DNA of 18,206 nt from an uncultured Lachnospiraceae bacterium (GCA_910585715.1 CAJUEX010000059.1:1-18206); one strand, 5' to 3'; positions 6,339 to 14,095 are shown, numbered from the stretch's first letter. A program made the numbers and translations. The notes: generated by a model from the letters alone, not told the origin.

Positions 6339-7580
6339 ATGAAAGGTAATATCGTAGTTGGACAGTCTGGCGGACCAACAGCCGTAATCAACTCATCTGT
6401 AGCCGGTGTATATGCGGCAGCAAAGAAATTAGGAGTAAATAAAATCTATGGCATGGTTCATGGCATTGAAGGTTTTTTGGAAGACAAGATTGTTGACCTT
6501 GCTCCATATCTTGATGATGAAACAGGAATTGAAATGTTAAAGAGAACTCCTTCAGCATTTTTAGGCTCCTGCCGTTTTAAAATGCCGAAAATCGAAGGAC
6601 ATGAGGAAGTATACGAAAAAGTATTTGAGATTATGGAGAAGCATGACATTGAGTGTCTGTTCTATGCGGGCGGCAATGATTCCATGGATACGGTTAAGAT
6701 GCTGTCTGATTATGCGGCAGCCCATAACAAGCCCCAGAGGTTTATGGGTGTTCCAAAGACGATTGATAATGACCTTCCTGTAACGGACCACTGCCCGGGC
6801 TATGGTTCAGCAGCGAAATATATAGCAACATCCGTAAAGGAGATTATCCGTGATAATGAATCCTTCGGAGCAAAGAAGCCTACCGTATGCATCGTGGAGA
6901 TTATGGGACGTAATGCAGGCTGGCTGACAGCAGCAGCAGCTCTTGCAAAAGGACCTGACTGTTCAGGCTGTGATGCCATTTATTTACCTGAAAAAGTATT
7001 TGACATGGACAAGTTCATGGAAAAAGTAAAAGAGCTTGCCGCTACAAAGTCTTCAGTAGTAATTGCAGTTTCAGAAGGGGTTCACATTGCAGACGGACGT
7101 TATGTATGCGAGCTTGCCAATGAAAACGTGGCAGTGGATGCCTTCGGACACAAGCAGATGTCCGGTACAGCTGCTTATCTTGCGCAGATTGTGGCTGCTG
7201 AAACGGGCTTAAAGACCCGTGCGGTAGAATTTTCCACATTGCAAAGAGCTGCTACCCATTTAGCTTCTTTGACAGATATTAATGAAGCGTTCCAGGTTGG
7301 TTCTGATGCAGTTAAGGCAGCGGAAGAAGGCAAGACCGGCATGATGATTACTCTTGACAGAAACGGTGACGACCCATATCAGTGCGGAACTTCTGCATAT
7401 GATATTCATGCAATTGCCAATGTGGAAAGACCTGTTCCGGCAGAATGGATTACAGAGGACGGCTGCAATCTTAATGACGGTTATGTAAAATATGCAAGAC
7501 CACTTATTATGGGCGAGCTGACGCCATTATTTGTGGATGGACTTCCGCGCCATCTGGTAATGAAAGAATTATTTGATTAG
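6339..7580 (+). CDS. Pyrophosphate-type 6-phosphofructokinase
   Basis: The 413-residue enzyme phosphorylates fructose-6-phosphate to fructose-1,6-bisphosphate in glycolysis. The phosphofructokinase fold is seen from GQSGGPTAVINSSVAG near the N-terminus, through AGGNDSMDT and PKTIDNDLP, to EIMGRNAGWLTAAAALA. Lys in PKTIDND and Asp in the fourth position of GGND are the residues that normally mark pyrophosphate-dependent rather than ATP-dependent enzymes, which have Gly at both sites. The third position is Asn, where many relatives have Asp. The start is ATG 6339 rather than an in-frame ATG at 6306, because AAAGGAGAG precedes 6339 and the family N-terminus begins right after it. It is probably monocistronic, with its own promoter and terminator. 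The enzyme is reversible in principle and would save ATP during growth on sugars released by the downstream genes. Confidence 0.9.
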   Translation: MKGNIVVGQSGGPTAVINSSVAGVYAAAKKLGVNKIYGMVHGIEGFLEDKIVDLAPYLDDETGIEMLKRTPSAFLGSCRFKMPKIEGHEEVYEKVFEIMEKHDIECLFYAGGNDSMDTVKMLSDYAAAHNKPQRFMGVPKTIDNDLPVTDHCPGYGSAAKYIATSVKEIIRDNESFGAKKPTVCIVEIMGRNAGWLTAAAALAKGPDCSGCDAIYLPEKVFDMDKFMEKVKELAATKSSVVIAVSEGVHIADGRYVCELANENVAVDAFGHKQMSGTAAYLAQIVAAETGLKTRAVEFSTLQRAATHLASLTDINEAFQVGSDAVKAAEEGKTGMMITLDRNGDDPYQCGTSAYDIHAIANVERPVPAEWITEDGCNLNDGYVKYARPLIMGELTPLFVDGLPRHLVMKELFD

Positions 7581-7594
7581 AGAAAATAAAAACC

Positions 7595-7627
7595 GGAGAG
7601 CCCTGCCCTGAGGAGGGCTCTTCCTTT
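7595..7627 (+). terminator. Rho-independent terminator after phosphofructokinase
   Basis: AGAGCCCT (7597-7604) pairs with AGGGCTCT (7614-7621) around a nine-base loop, extendable by G-U/G-C pairs, and is followed by CCTTTT. It separates the phosphofructokinase gene from the regulator gene downstream. Confidence 0.85.
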
Positions 7628-7688
7628 TCTGAGGCTTTCCATAATCAGATAAATTTGAAAAAGAAACAGAAAATTAAGGCGGTCTGTC

Positions 7689-8678
7689 ATGGTATCGATT
7701 AAGGATGTAGCAAGGCATGCGGGAGTGGCCATCTCCACAGTATCAAAAGTATTGAACCATTATCCCAATGTCAGCAGGGATACACAGGAAAAAGTAAATA
7801 AAGCCATTGAGGAACTGGGATTTGTGCCCAATGCAGTAGCAGCGGCGCTTTCCAGCAAAAAAGCCGGGCGGGTGGCAATCCTGATTAATCTGAATCCTCA
7901 GATTCAGGCCATAGATGAAATCAATATGCAGTATTTGTCAGGAGCCATCAATCAGGCAACACTGATGAACCTGGATATTATTACCGTATTTTTTTCCATG
8001 CTGCAGGATAAGAGTGTGGAAGAGATTATAAGATATTTTAAATCTCAAAGCATTTCAGGCATTATTATATGCGGTCTGAATAAGGAAAGCAAACAGCTTC
8101 ACGGGCTGATTGATTCAAAAGAATTTAAGATAGTTGCAATTGATGCGCCGGTATATAATGAAAATACTTCCTCGGTCTGGATTGATAATGAAAAGGCCCA
8201 GTATGATGTGGCAAAAAAAACTACAGAAAATATAAACTGCAAAAGCATCCTGTATATTGCAGGCAGAAGTGACGGATATGTAACAGAGGAACGCTTAAAA
8301 GGAATTAAGAGGCTTGCAGAGGAATTCAGGCTGAAGCTGGTAATCAGGCAGGGCGAATTCAGCGAGCTGAAAGCAAGGCAGATTACTTTTAAATATGCAA
8401 AAAACAAGGATATGGTGGCATGCGCTTCGGATTTAATGGCAATAGGAGCAATGAAGGCGCTTACGGAAATGGATATCTTTCGTCCTGTATGCGGCTTTGA
8501 CGGAATCGCACTGATGGGGTATGTGGGAAAACAGATGAATACGGTAAGGCAGGATTTTTACCGGATATCGGCAGAGGCTGTAAAAGAATTAAATAACCTT
8601 ATGAATGGTGAAAAAGGAAGAAATATTAAGCTGGATTACAGCCTGGCACGTATGAAGTACGAGGATATAATCTGTTAG
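7689..8678 (+). CDS. LacI-family transcriptional regulator 1
   Basis: The 329-residue repressor-type protein has the LacI helix-turn-helix at residues 2-25 (VSIKDVARHAGVAISTVSKV), a hinge helix around residues 47-57 (PNAVAAALSSK) with the Leu that usually intercalates at a central CG step, and a periplasmic-binding-like effector domain to the end. AAGGCGG precedes the ATG. It stands alone between the phosphofructokinase terminator and the phosphorylase promoter. Two identical CG-centred palindromes lie about 100-150 bases downstream of its stop codon, in front of the phosphorylase gene, and are the obvious candidate targets. The effector is unknown; a maltodextrin or a sugar phosphate is plausible. 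Its own promoter was not identified in 7628-7688. Confidence 0.92.
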   Translation: MVSIKDVARHAGVAISTVSKVLNHYPNVSRDTQEKVNKAIEELGFVPNAVAAALSSKKAGRVAILINLNPQIQAIDEINMQYLSGAINQATLMNLDIITVFFSMLQDKSVEEIIRYFKSQSISGIIICGLNKESKQLHGLIDSKEFKIVAIDAPVYNENTSSVWIDNEKAQYDVAKKTTENINCKSILYIAGRSDGYVTEERLKGIKRLAEEFRLKLVIRQGEFSELKARQITFKYAKNKDMVACASDLMAIGAMKALTEMDIFRPVCGFDGIALMGYVGKQMNTVRQDFYRISAEAVKELNNLMNGEKGRNIKLDYSLARMKYEDIIC

Positions 8679-8701
8679 AGGAAAAGTTTTTGCTTTTAAG
8701 T

Positions 8702-8723
8702 ATAAATTGGGAATAAATTGGGA
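8702..8723. repeat. Perfect 11-bp tandem duplication
   Basis: ATAAATTGGGA occurs twice in direct succession (8702-8712 and 8713-8723) just after the stop codon of LacI regulator 1. Flanking TTTTAAGTA and TACTTAAA segments can pair, placing the duplication in a loop. No function is evident. Confidence 0.7.
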
Positions 8724-8774
8724 AAACTTACTTAAAGGTAAAAAGCATTTCATGGAATTATTTTGAAAAAAAGC

Positions 8775-8803
8775 TTGCAGAAAACGTTTTCCTATGGTAA
8801 AGT
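8775..8803 (+). promoter_or_regulatory. Candidate promoter for the phosphorylase gene
   Basis: TTGCAG (8775-8780) and TAAAGT (8798-8803) are 17 bases apart. Both boxes are weak matches, but the first operator palindrome falls exactly in the spacer, a classic repressible arrangement. Transcription would start near 8810, leaving a leader of about 165 bases. The whole gap 8679-8977 is covered by this promoter, the two operators, a third inverted repeat and the ribosome binding site. Confidence 0.5.
8780..8791. promoter_or_regulatory. LacI-type operator, copy 1
   Basis: GAAAACGTTTTC is a perfect 12-bp palindrome with a central CG step, as bound by LacI/MalR/CcpA-type proteins. It lies between the candidate -35 and -10 boxes of the phosphorylase promoter. 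An identical copy follows 40 bp downstream. Confidence 0.8.
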
Positions 8804-8819
8804 ATTTAGTGGAAAGCAA

Positions 8820-8831
8820 GAAAACGTTTTC
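8820..8831. promoter_or_regulatory. LacI-type operator, copy 2
   Basis: This second perfect GAAAACGTTTTC is identical to the copy at 8780-8791, including the flanking A upstream and C downstream, with centres exactly 40 bp apart. It falls just past the predicted transcription start. Paired sites at this distance would suit a tetramer or two cooperating dimers. Confidence 0.8.
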
Positions 8832-8838
8832 CGAATTT

Positions 8839-8859
8839 ATGCGAAACATGTTTTCGCAT
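8839..8859. promoter_or_regulatory. 8-bp-arm inverted repeat in phosphorylase leader
   Basis: ATGCGAAA (8839-8846) and TTTCGCAT (8852-8859) flank CATGT. It lies eight bases beyond operator copy 2. It could be a further operator with different symmetry or an RNA hairpin near the 5' end of the transcript. Confidence 0.5.
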
Positions 8860-8963
8860 GAATGTACCTTACATAACATATGAGAAGAATTTGAAATTTA
8901 GAACAGGAGCAATTAACAAAAACGGTATAAAATCGTACAAACTAGTTAAGCTTAAGTTTAGCT

Positions 8964-9016
8964 AAGGAGGTAATAGAATGAGTTTACAGCTAAAAATGCA
9001 AAGGGAGGTATTACAA
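8964..9016 (+). promoter_or_regulatory. Two in-frame ribosome binding sites at phosphorylase start
   Basis: AAGGAGG (8964-8970) sits 7 bases before ATG 8978, and GGGAGG (9003-9008) sits 8 bases before ATG 9017. The two ATGs are in frame, 13 codons apart. Family N-termini correspond best to the second start; the first would add MSLQLKMQREVLQ. Confidence 0.75.
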
Positions 9017-11287
9017 ATGAATTTGGAACAACAGTTACAGGACCTGACAAAGGATATGTACGGAAAGGTTATTAAGGATTGCAGCGACAGCGAAATCTAT
9101 TATGCAGTACTCCAGTTATCCAAGGGTCTTATGGAAGCAACTGCACCGATTAGCGGCGATAAGAAGATTTATTATATTTCTGCTGAATTTTTAATCGGTA
9201 AGTTATTATCCAACAACTTGATTAATTTAGGCGTATATGAAAAGCTGGATGAAATCTTAAAGGCAAACGGCAAGGAACTGTCTAAGATTGAAGAAATCGA
9301 GCCGGAACCATCATTAGGAAACGGCGGACTTGGAAGACTTGCAGCATGTTTCATAGATTCCATTGCAACCCTGGGACTTCCGGGCGATGGTATCGGACTG
9401 AATTATCATTTTGGACTGTTCAAACAGGTTTTTGAAGATAGAAAGCAGAAGGCAGTTAAAAATGACTGGATTGAAGAGAAATCCTGGTTAAATAAAACAG
9501 ATGTTACCTTTGACGTTAAGTTTGGCGACAGGACAGTTAAGTCCAGGCTGTATGATATTGACGTGGTAGGTTATGAAAACGGTGTAAACAAGTTAAGATT
9601 GTTCGATATAGAATCTCTTGATGAAAGCATTGTGGGAGACGGAATCAGCTTTGATAAAGAAGCAATTGAGAAAAATCTTACATTGTTCTTATATCCGGAT
9701 GATTCTGATGAAGCAGGAAACCTGCTTCGTATTTACCAGCAGTATTTTATGGTAAGCAGCGGCGCCCAATTGATTTTAAAGGAAATGAAGGAAAAGAAAT
9801 ATGACCTTCGCAAGATGTATGACCATGCGGTAATTCAGATTAATGACACGCATCCTACAATGGTAATTCCGGAATTGATCCGTATTTTAGTAGATGAAAA
9901 AGCGTTTACCATGGATGAAGCAATTGAAGTCGTAAGCAAGACTTGTGCGTATACAAACCACACAATTCTTGCAGAAGCTTTGGAAAAATGGCCGTTAACC
10001 TATTTAGAAAAGGTAGTTCCCCAGTTAGTTCCGATTATCAAGGAACTGGATAAGAGAGTTTCAGAAAAATACGACGACCCGGCTGTACAGATTATTGATA
10101 AAGACGGAAGAGTGCATATGGCTCATATTGATATCCACTATGGTTTTTCTGTAAACGGCGTTGCTGCCATCCACACAGAAATCTTAAAGGAATCTGAGCT
10201 GAACAGCTTTTATAAGATTTATCCGGAAAAATTCAACAACAAGACAAATGGTATTACATTCCGCCGCTGGTTATTATCCTGTAACAAGCCTCTTGCAAAT
10301 TTCTTAACAGAGACTATTGGCGACGGCTATAAGAAAAATGCAGATGAGCTGGAAAAATTATTAGAAAAAATTAATGATCAGGGCGTTTTGGATGAACTGA
10401 TGAACATTAAGAATATTAAAAAGCAGGAATTAGTGGATTATGTGAAGGAAGCAGAAGGCATTACATTAAATCCTGACTCCATTTTTGATATTCAGGTTAA
10501 GAGGCTTCATGAGTACAAACGCCAGCAGATGAATGCCCTTTATATTATCCACAAATATCTGGAGATTAAAGGCGGAAAGAAGCCTGCCACACCGCTTACA
10601 TTTATTTTCGGAGCAAAGGCAGCGCCGGCATATATTATCGCACAGGATATTATCCACCTGTTACTGTGCCTGCAGGAAATCGTAAAGAACGACCCGGACG
10701 TAAGCCCGTACATGACAGTTCTTATGGTAGAAAATTATAATGTAAGCTATGCAGAAAAGCTGATTCCTGCATGTAACGTATCCGAGCAGATTTCTCTGGC
10801 TTCAAAAGAAGCATCCGGAACCGGCAACATGAAGTTCATGTTAAACGGTGCGGTTACAATCGGTACTTCCGACGGCGCCAATGTTGAGATTCATGAGCTG
10901 GTAGGAGATGATAATATTTATATCTTCGGCGAGAAATCTGAGCAGGTTATCGAGCACTATGCAAAAGCAGATTATGTTTCCAAAAAATTCTATGAAAGCG
11001 ACCCTGTTATAAAAGAAGCTGTTGACTTTATCGTAAGCGATGAAGTGATGAAGGTGGGAAGCAAAGAGAATTTAGAGAGATTGTATAATGAACTGTTAAA
11101 CAAAGACTGGTTCATGACGCTTCTTGATTTAAAGGATTATATTGCAACAAAAGATAGAATGTTTGCAGATTATGAAGATAAGCAGAAGTGGAAAAAGATG
11201 ATGCTTACTAATATTGCAAAAGCAGGATTTTTCTCATCAGACAGAACAATAGCGGAATACAACAGAGATATCTGGAAATTGAAATAA
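8978..11287 (+). CDS. glgP: Glycogen/maltodextrin phosphorylase
   Basis: The protein has 769 residues from ATG 8978, or 756 from ATG 9017. It is a family GT35 alpha-glucan phosphorylase: a cytoplasmic, pyridoxal-phosphate enzyme that releases glucose-1-phosphate from the non-reducing ends of glycogen or maltodextrins. The pyridoxal-phosphate site is plain: EASGTGNMKFMLNGA, with the Schiff-base Lys at residue 619 (606 from the second start), followed by GTSDGANVEI. Other family segments are YYISAEFLIGKLLSNNL, EPSLGNGGLGRLAACF, NDTHPTM and DIQVKRLHEYKRQ. At about 756 residues it is on the short side but complete at both ends. It has its own promoter region with two LacI-type operators and its own terminator. 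The upstream LacI gene and the downstream maltodextrin operon point to maltodextrin as well as glycogen use. Whether it prefers glycogen (GlgP) or maltodextrin (MalP) cannot be decided from sequence. Confidence 0.95.
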   Translation: MSLQLKMQREVLQMNLEQQLQDLTKDMYGKVIKDCSDSEIYYAVLQLSKGLMEATAPISGDKKIYYISAEFLIGKLLSNNLINLGVYEKLDEILKANGKELSKIEEIEPEPSLGNGGLGRLAACFIDSIATLGLPGDGIGLNYHFGLFKQVFEDRKQKAVKNDWIEEKSWLNKTDVTFDVKFGDRTVKSRLYDIDVVGYENGVNKLRLFDIESLDESIVGDGISFDKEAIEKNLTLFLYPDDSDEAGNLLRIYQQYFMVSSGAQLILKEMKEKKYDLRKMYDHAVIQINDTHPTMVIPELIRILVDEKAFTMDEAIEVVSKTCAYTNHTILAEALEKWPLTYLEKVVPQLVPIIKELDKRVSEKYDDPAVQIIDKDGRVHMAHIDIHYGFSVNGVAAIHTEILKESELNSFYKIYPEKFNNKTNGITFRRWLLSCNKPLANFLTETIGDGYKKNADELEKLLEKINDQGVLDELMNIKNIKKQELVDYVKEAEGITLNPDSIFDIQVKRLHEYKRQQMNALYIIHKYLEIKGGKKPATPLTFIFGAKAAPAYIIAQDIIHLLLCLQEIVKNDPDVSPYMTVLMVENYNVSYAEKLIPACNVSEQISLASKEASGTGNMKFMLNGAVTIGTSDGANVEIHELVGDDNIYIFGEKSEQVIEHYAKADYVSKKFYESDPVIKEAVDFIVSDEVMKVGSKENLERLYNELLNKDWFMTLLDLKDYIATKDRMFADYEDKQKWKKMMLTNIAKAGFFSSDRTIAEYNRDIWKLK

Positions 11288-11296
11288 GGATTTTGG

Positions 11297-11337
11297 AAAC
11301 CGGCATTGGAGGTATGAACTTTCAGTGCCGGTTTTTT
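11297..11337 (+). terminator. Rho-independent terminator after phosphorylase
   Basis: AAACCGGCATTG (11297-11308) pairs with CAGTGCCGGTTT (11323-11334), with one G-U pair, and is followed by T residues to 11337. It begins ten bases after the stop codon and ends the phosphorylase transcript. Confidence 0.92.
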
Positions 11338-11489
11338 GCTGCAATTACCATGTTTGACTTTTATGTATAAAAACTCCCATAAATGTACATAATATATATA
11401 ATATTTAACAGTACAAAAATACCTGATGTAAAAATGCACAAATTTTTGAGTAAAATTTTGGCAAGAAGAGCAAATTTGCAAAAAATGGG

Positions 11490-11518
11490 TTGCAAATAGG
11501 ATAACCCTGTGCTATATT
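11490..11518 (+). promoter_or_regulatory. Promoter of the maltodextrin transport operon
   Basis: TTGCAA (11490-11495), 17 bases, TATATT (11513-11518) with a TGC extended -10. Transcription should begin near 11525, about 140 bases before the first gene. Upstream, 11338-11489 is very AT-rich and holds a perfect palindrome GCAAATTTGC (11470-11479) but no gene. The AT-rich stretch may act as an UP element. Confidence 0.8.
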
Positions 11519-11530
11519 ATCCATATGAGC

Positions 11531-11554
11531 GGAAACGTTACCGGAAACGGTATC
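11531..11554. promoter_or_regulatory. Two abutting LacI-type half-perfect operators
   Basis: GGAAACGTTACC (11531-11542) is followed directly by GGAAACGGTATC (11543-11554). They agree at 10 of 12 positions and each has a central CG. The first is palindromic at 10 of 12 positions. They begin about 6 bases after the predicted transcription start, so a bound regulator should block initiation or early elongation. They resemble the GAAAACGTTTTC sites before the phosphorylase gene but are less symmetric. Confidence 0.7.
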
Positions 11555-11663
11555 GGGATGACAATCTACATTTCCGCTGCTATATGCCGGAAGCCATAAT
11601 GGGAGTATGGTTTCCATTTATAGAAAATGTAGATCAACAAAGAAAAGGAGAGGTAAAAAAGTT

Positions 11664-13109
11664 ATGAAAAAGAAACTTATTAGCACTTTACTTTGTGTAT
11701 CCATGGTTGCTACTATGTTAGTTGGCTGCGGCGGTAATGATGAAGCGGCAGACGATGGCAACGCAGGTACAGAGACAGAAGCAGAAGAAGGAGATGACAC
11801 AGAAGCTGAAGAAGGTGATGATACCGAAGCAGCTGATGACGGCGGTTCTGCAAGTGCAGAAGGCGGAAAGGTTTGCTACTTAAACTTCAAGCCTGAATCA
11901 GATGATATTTGGCAGCAGATTGCAGCAGAGTACACAGAAGCAACCGGTACAGAAGTAAAGGTTGTAACCGCAGCTTCCGGACAGTATGAAGCTACATTAA
12001 CATCCGAAATCGTTAAAGAGGATGCTCCTACGTTATTCCAGGTTAACGGACCTATCGGATATCAGAACTGGAAAGATTATTGCATGGATTTAAAGGACAC
12101 AGACTTCTACAGCTGGTTACTTGACAAGTCTCTTGCAATCGAAGGTGAAGACGGCGGTGTTTATGGTATTCCTTACGTAGTAGAAGGTTATGGTATCATT
12201 TACAATCAGGCTATCATGGACAAATATTTCGCAACAGAAGGCGCTAAGGCAGCTTCTATGGAAGAAATCAACAACTTTGCAAAGTTAAAAGAAGTTGTTG
12301 AAGATATGACAGCTAAAAAAGCTGAATTAGAAATTGATGGTGTATTTGCTTCCACTTCCTTACTTCCGGGTGAAGACTGGAGATGGCAGACACACTTGGT
12401 AAACCTTCCGGTTTACTATGAATTAAAAGACAGCAATGCAACAGATCTTGCTGAATTAGAGTTCAAATATGCTGAAAACTACAAGAACGTCTTTGATTTA
12501 TACATCAACAACTCCTGTTCCGAGCCTGGAACACTGACAACTATGGATGTTACTTCTTCTATGGCTGAATTTGCTTTAGGTCAGGTTGCTATGGTTCAGA
12601 ACGGTAACTGGGGATGGAGCCAGATTAACGGTGTTGACGGAAACACTGTAGCAGAAGGCGATGTTAAGTTCTTACCAATCTACACAGGTGTTACAGGTGA
12701 AGAGAATCAGGGCTTATGTGTTGGTACAGAAAACTTCTTCTGTGTAAACAGCAAAGCAAGCGAAGCTGATCAGGCTGCAACAGTTGCATTCCTTGAGTGG
12801 TTATACAGCTCACCAGAAGGTAAGGCTCATGTAACAAATGATTTAGGATTCATCGCACCTTTCAATACATTTGAAGACAGCGATAAACCTACCGACCCAT
12901 TAGCACAGGAAGTACTTCGTTACATGGAAGATTCTTCCAAGACAAGTGTATCATGGAACTTTACAATTTTCCCAAGCCAGGCTTTCAAGGATGACTTTGG
13001 TTTTGCACTTGGCGATTACTGCAACGGCAGCAAGACATGGGAAGAAGTTGTAGAAACTGTAAAGACAAGATGGGCTGAAGAAAAAGCTGCAACAGCAACA
13101 GCTGAATAA
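11664..13109 (+). CDS. Maltodextrin-type ABC transporter substrate-binding lipoprotein
   Basis: The 481-residue lipoprotein binds sugars outside the membrane and delivers them to the two permeases encoded next. The signal peptide KKKLISTLLCVSMVATMLVG ends at the lipobox LVGC, with lipidated Cys22. A very acidic linker (residues 25-65) contains the eight-residue unit TEAEEGDD twice, plus a degenerate third copy. The extracellular solute-binding family 1 fold starts near residue 71 (KVCYLNFKPESDDIW) and runs to the C-terminus. Several Trp-rich stretches (LPGEDWRW, QNGNWGWSQ) are of the kind that stack on glucose rings. ATG 11664 is chosen over an in-frame ATG at 11607 because AGGAGAGG precedes it and the signal peptide begins there. 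Maltodextrin as substrate is inferred from the neighbouring glucanotransferase and phosphorylase genes. Confidence 0.9.
   Translation: MKKKLISTLLCVSMVATMLVGCGGNDEAADDGNAGTETEAEEGDDTEAEEGDDTEAADDGGSASAEGGKVCYLNFKPESDDIWQQIAAEYTEATGTEVKVVTAASGQYEATLTSEIVKEDAPTLFQVNGPIGYQNWKDYCMDLKDTDFYSWLLDKSLAIEGEDGGVYGIPYVVEGYGIIYNQAIMDKYFATEGAKAASMEEINNFAKLKEVVEDMTAKKAELEIDGVFASTSLLPGEDWRWQTHLVNLPVYYELKDSNATDLAELEFKYAENYKNVFDLYINNSCSEPGTLTTMDVTSSMAEFALGQVAMVQNGNWGWSQINGVDGNTVAEGDVKFLPIYTGVTGEENQGLCVGTENFFCVNSKASEADQAATVAFLEWLYSSPEGKAHVTNDLGFIAPFNTFEDSDKPTDPLAQEVLRYMEDSSKTSVSWNFTIFPSQAFKDDFGFALGDYCNGSKTWEEVVETVKTRWAEEKAATATAE
11775..11846 (+). repeat. 24-bp coding repeat in binding-protein linker
   Basis: Units at 11775-11798 and 11799-11822 encode identical TEAEEGDD octapeptides, differing only at synonymous positions. 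A third diverged unit (11823-11846) encodes TEAADDGG. It forms the flexible acidic spacer between the lipid anchor and the folded domain, and its length may vary between strains. Confidence 0.85.
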
Positions 13110-13181
13110 TTCGCTAGTATTTATGAGTTGTTTAATACGAATTCTAAAGTGAATAAGTGTTAAAAAAAGAGTGTAAATAGG

Positions 13182-13213
13182 TGGCAAGGGTGTTAACCGC
13201 CCTTGCCATTTTT
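13182..13213 (+). terminator. Hairpin between binding protein and permease genes
   Basis: TGGCAAGGG (13182-13190) pairs perfectly with CCCTTGCCA (13200-13208) across nine bases, followed by TTTTT. Inside an operon, such an element usually acts as a partial terminator or 3' stabiliser, so that much more binding protein than permease is made. No second promoter is obvious before 13250, so readthrough is expected. Confidence 0.8.
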
Positions 13214-13249
13214 ATAAAAATGAGGGAAATTTTTTAAAGGAGAGAGTAT

Positions 13250-14095
13250 ATGCAAAAAACATTAAAAAAGTATTTTTTAGTTTTTATTTTGCCAACATTG
13301 CTTGCATTTGCCATGGCATTTATCATTCCTTTCATTTTAGGTGTTTATTTGTCTTTCTGTGAGTTTACTACGGTGGACAACGGCAAGTTCAATGGTATTT
13401 CGAATTATATAAACGCATTTTCTTCTGGAAGTGGGTTTTTATCTTCATTGGGCTTTACTGTAAAATTTGTAATTGTGGCAATTGTTTCAATTAATATTTT
13501 AGCTTTTGGTCTGGCACTTCTTTTAACGAAGAAAATTAAAGGTACGAACGTATTCAGAACAGTATTTTTTATGCCGAACTTAATTGGCGGTATCGTACTT
13601 GGATATACATGGCAGCAAATGTTAAATGCCGTACTGCTTCAACATGGAACGAACCTGCTTGCAAAGTCAACCTTTGGATATTGGGGTTTGATTCTTTTGA
13701 TGAACTGGCAGATGATAGGTTATATGATGATTATTTATATAGCAGGTCTTCAGAATGTACCAACAGATTTGCTGGAGGCAGCACGTATTGACGGCGCTAC
13801 AGGCACCCAGACACTGTTTAAGGTAACAATTCCTATGGTAATGCCTTCAATTACCATTTGTACCTTCCTTACATTGTCAAACAGCTTTAAGCTTTATGAC
13901 CAGAACCTTGCATTGACAGCAGGAGCTCCAAGCCATCAGACGGAAATGGTAGCATTGAATATTGTTAACACCTTCTATGGAAGAACCGGCTATTCAGGGG
14001 TAGGTCAGGCAAAGGCTGTTGTATTCTTTATTCTTGTGGCTGGTGTAGGTTTATTGCAGCTGCTCTTCACTAGAAAGCGGGAGGTGGATCAATAA
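13250..14095 (+). CDS. ABC sugar transporter permease 1 (MalF type)
   Basis: The 281-residue inner-membrane subunit has about six hydrophobic helices, the first at residues 8-32. The ATPase-contacting EAA loop is visible as LLEAARIDGATGTQTLFKVTIP, starting at residue 174. It lacks the large extra periplasmic domain of E. coli MalF, as expected for Gram-positive carbohydrate-uptake family 1 transporters. It pairs with the permease encoded immediately downstream to form the channel. The start has AAAGGAGAG at suitable spacing, and its stop codon overlaps the next start by one base (TAATG), indicating translational coupling. Confidence 0.93.
   Translation: MQKTLKKYFLVFILPTLLAFAMAFIIPFILGVYLSFCEFTTVDNGKFNGISNYINAFSSGSGFLSSLGFTVKFVIVAIVSINILAFGLALLLTKKIKGTNVFRTVFFMPNLIGGIVLGYTWQQMLNAVLLQHGTNLLAKSTFGYWGLILLMNWQMIGYMMIIYIAGLQNVPTDLLEAARIDGATGTQTLFKVTIPMVMPSITICTFLTLSNSFKLYDQNLALTAGAPSHQTEMVALNIVNTFYGRTGYSGVGQAKAVVFFILVAGVGLLQLLFTRKREVDQ

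Noticed and set aside
8780..8831. Catabolite-responsive (CcpA) cre sites
   Set aside because: The copies lack the TG...CA ends of the usual cre consensus and are next to a LacI-family gene, so a dedicated LacI-type operator is the better reading, though CcpA binding is not excluded.
11605..11663. Longer N-terminus of the binding protein from ATG 11607
   Set aside because: It would place a charged 19-residue extension before the signal peptide and ignore the ribosome binding site in front of ATG 11664.
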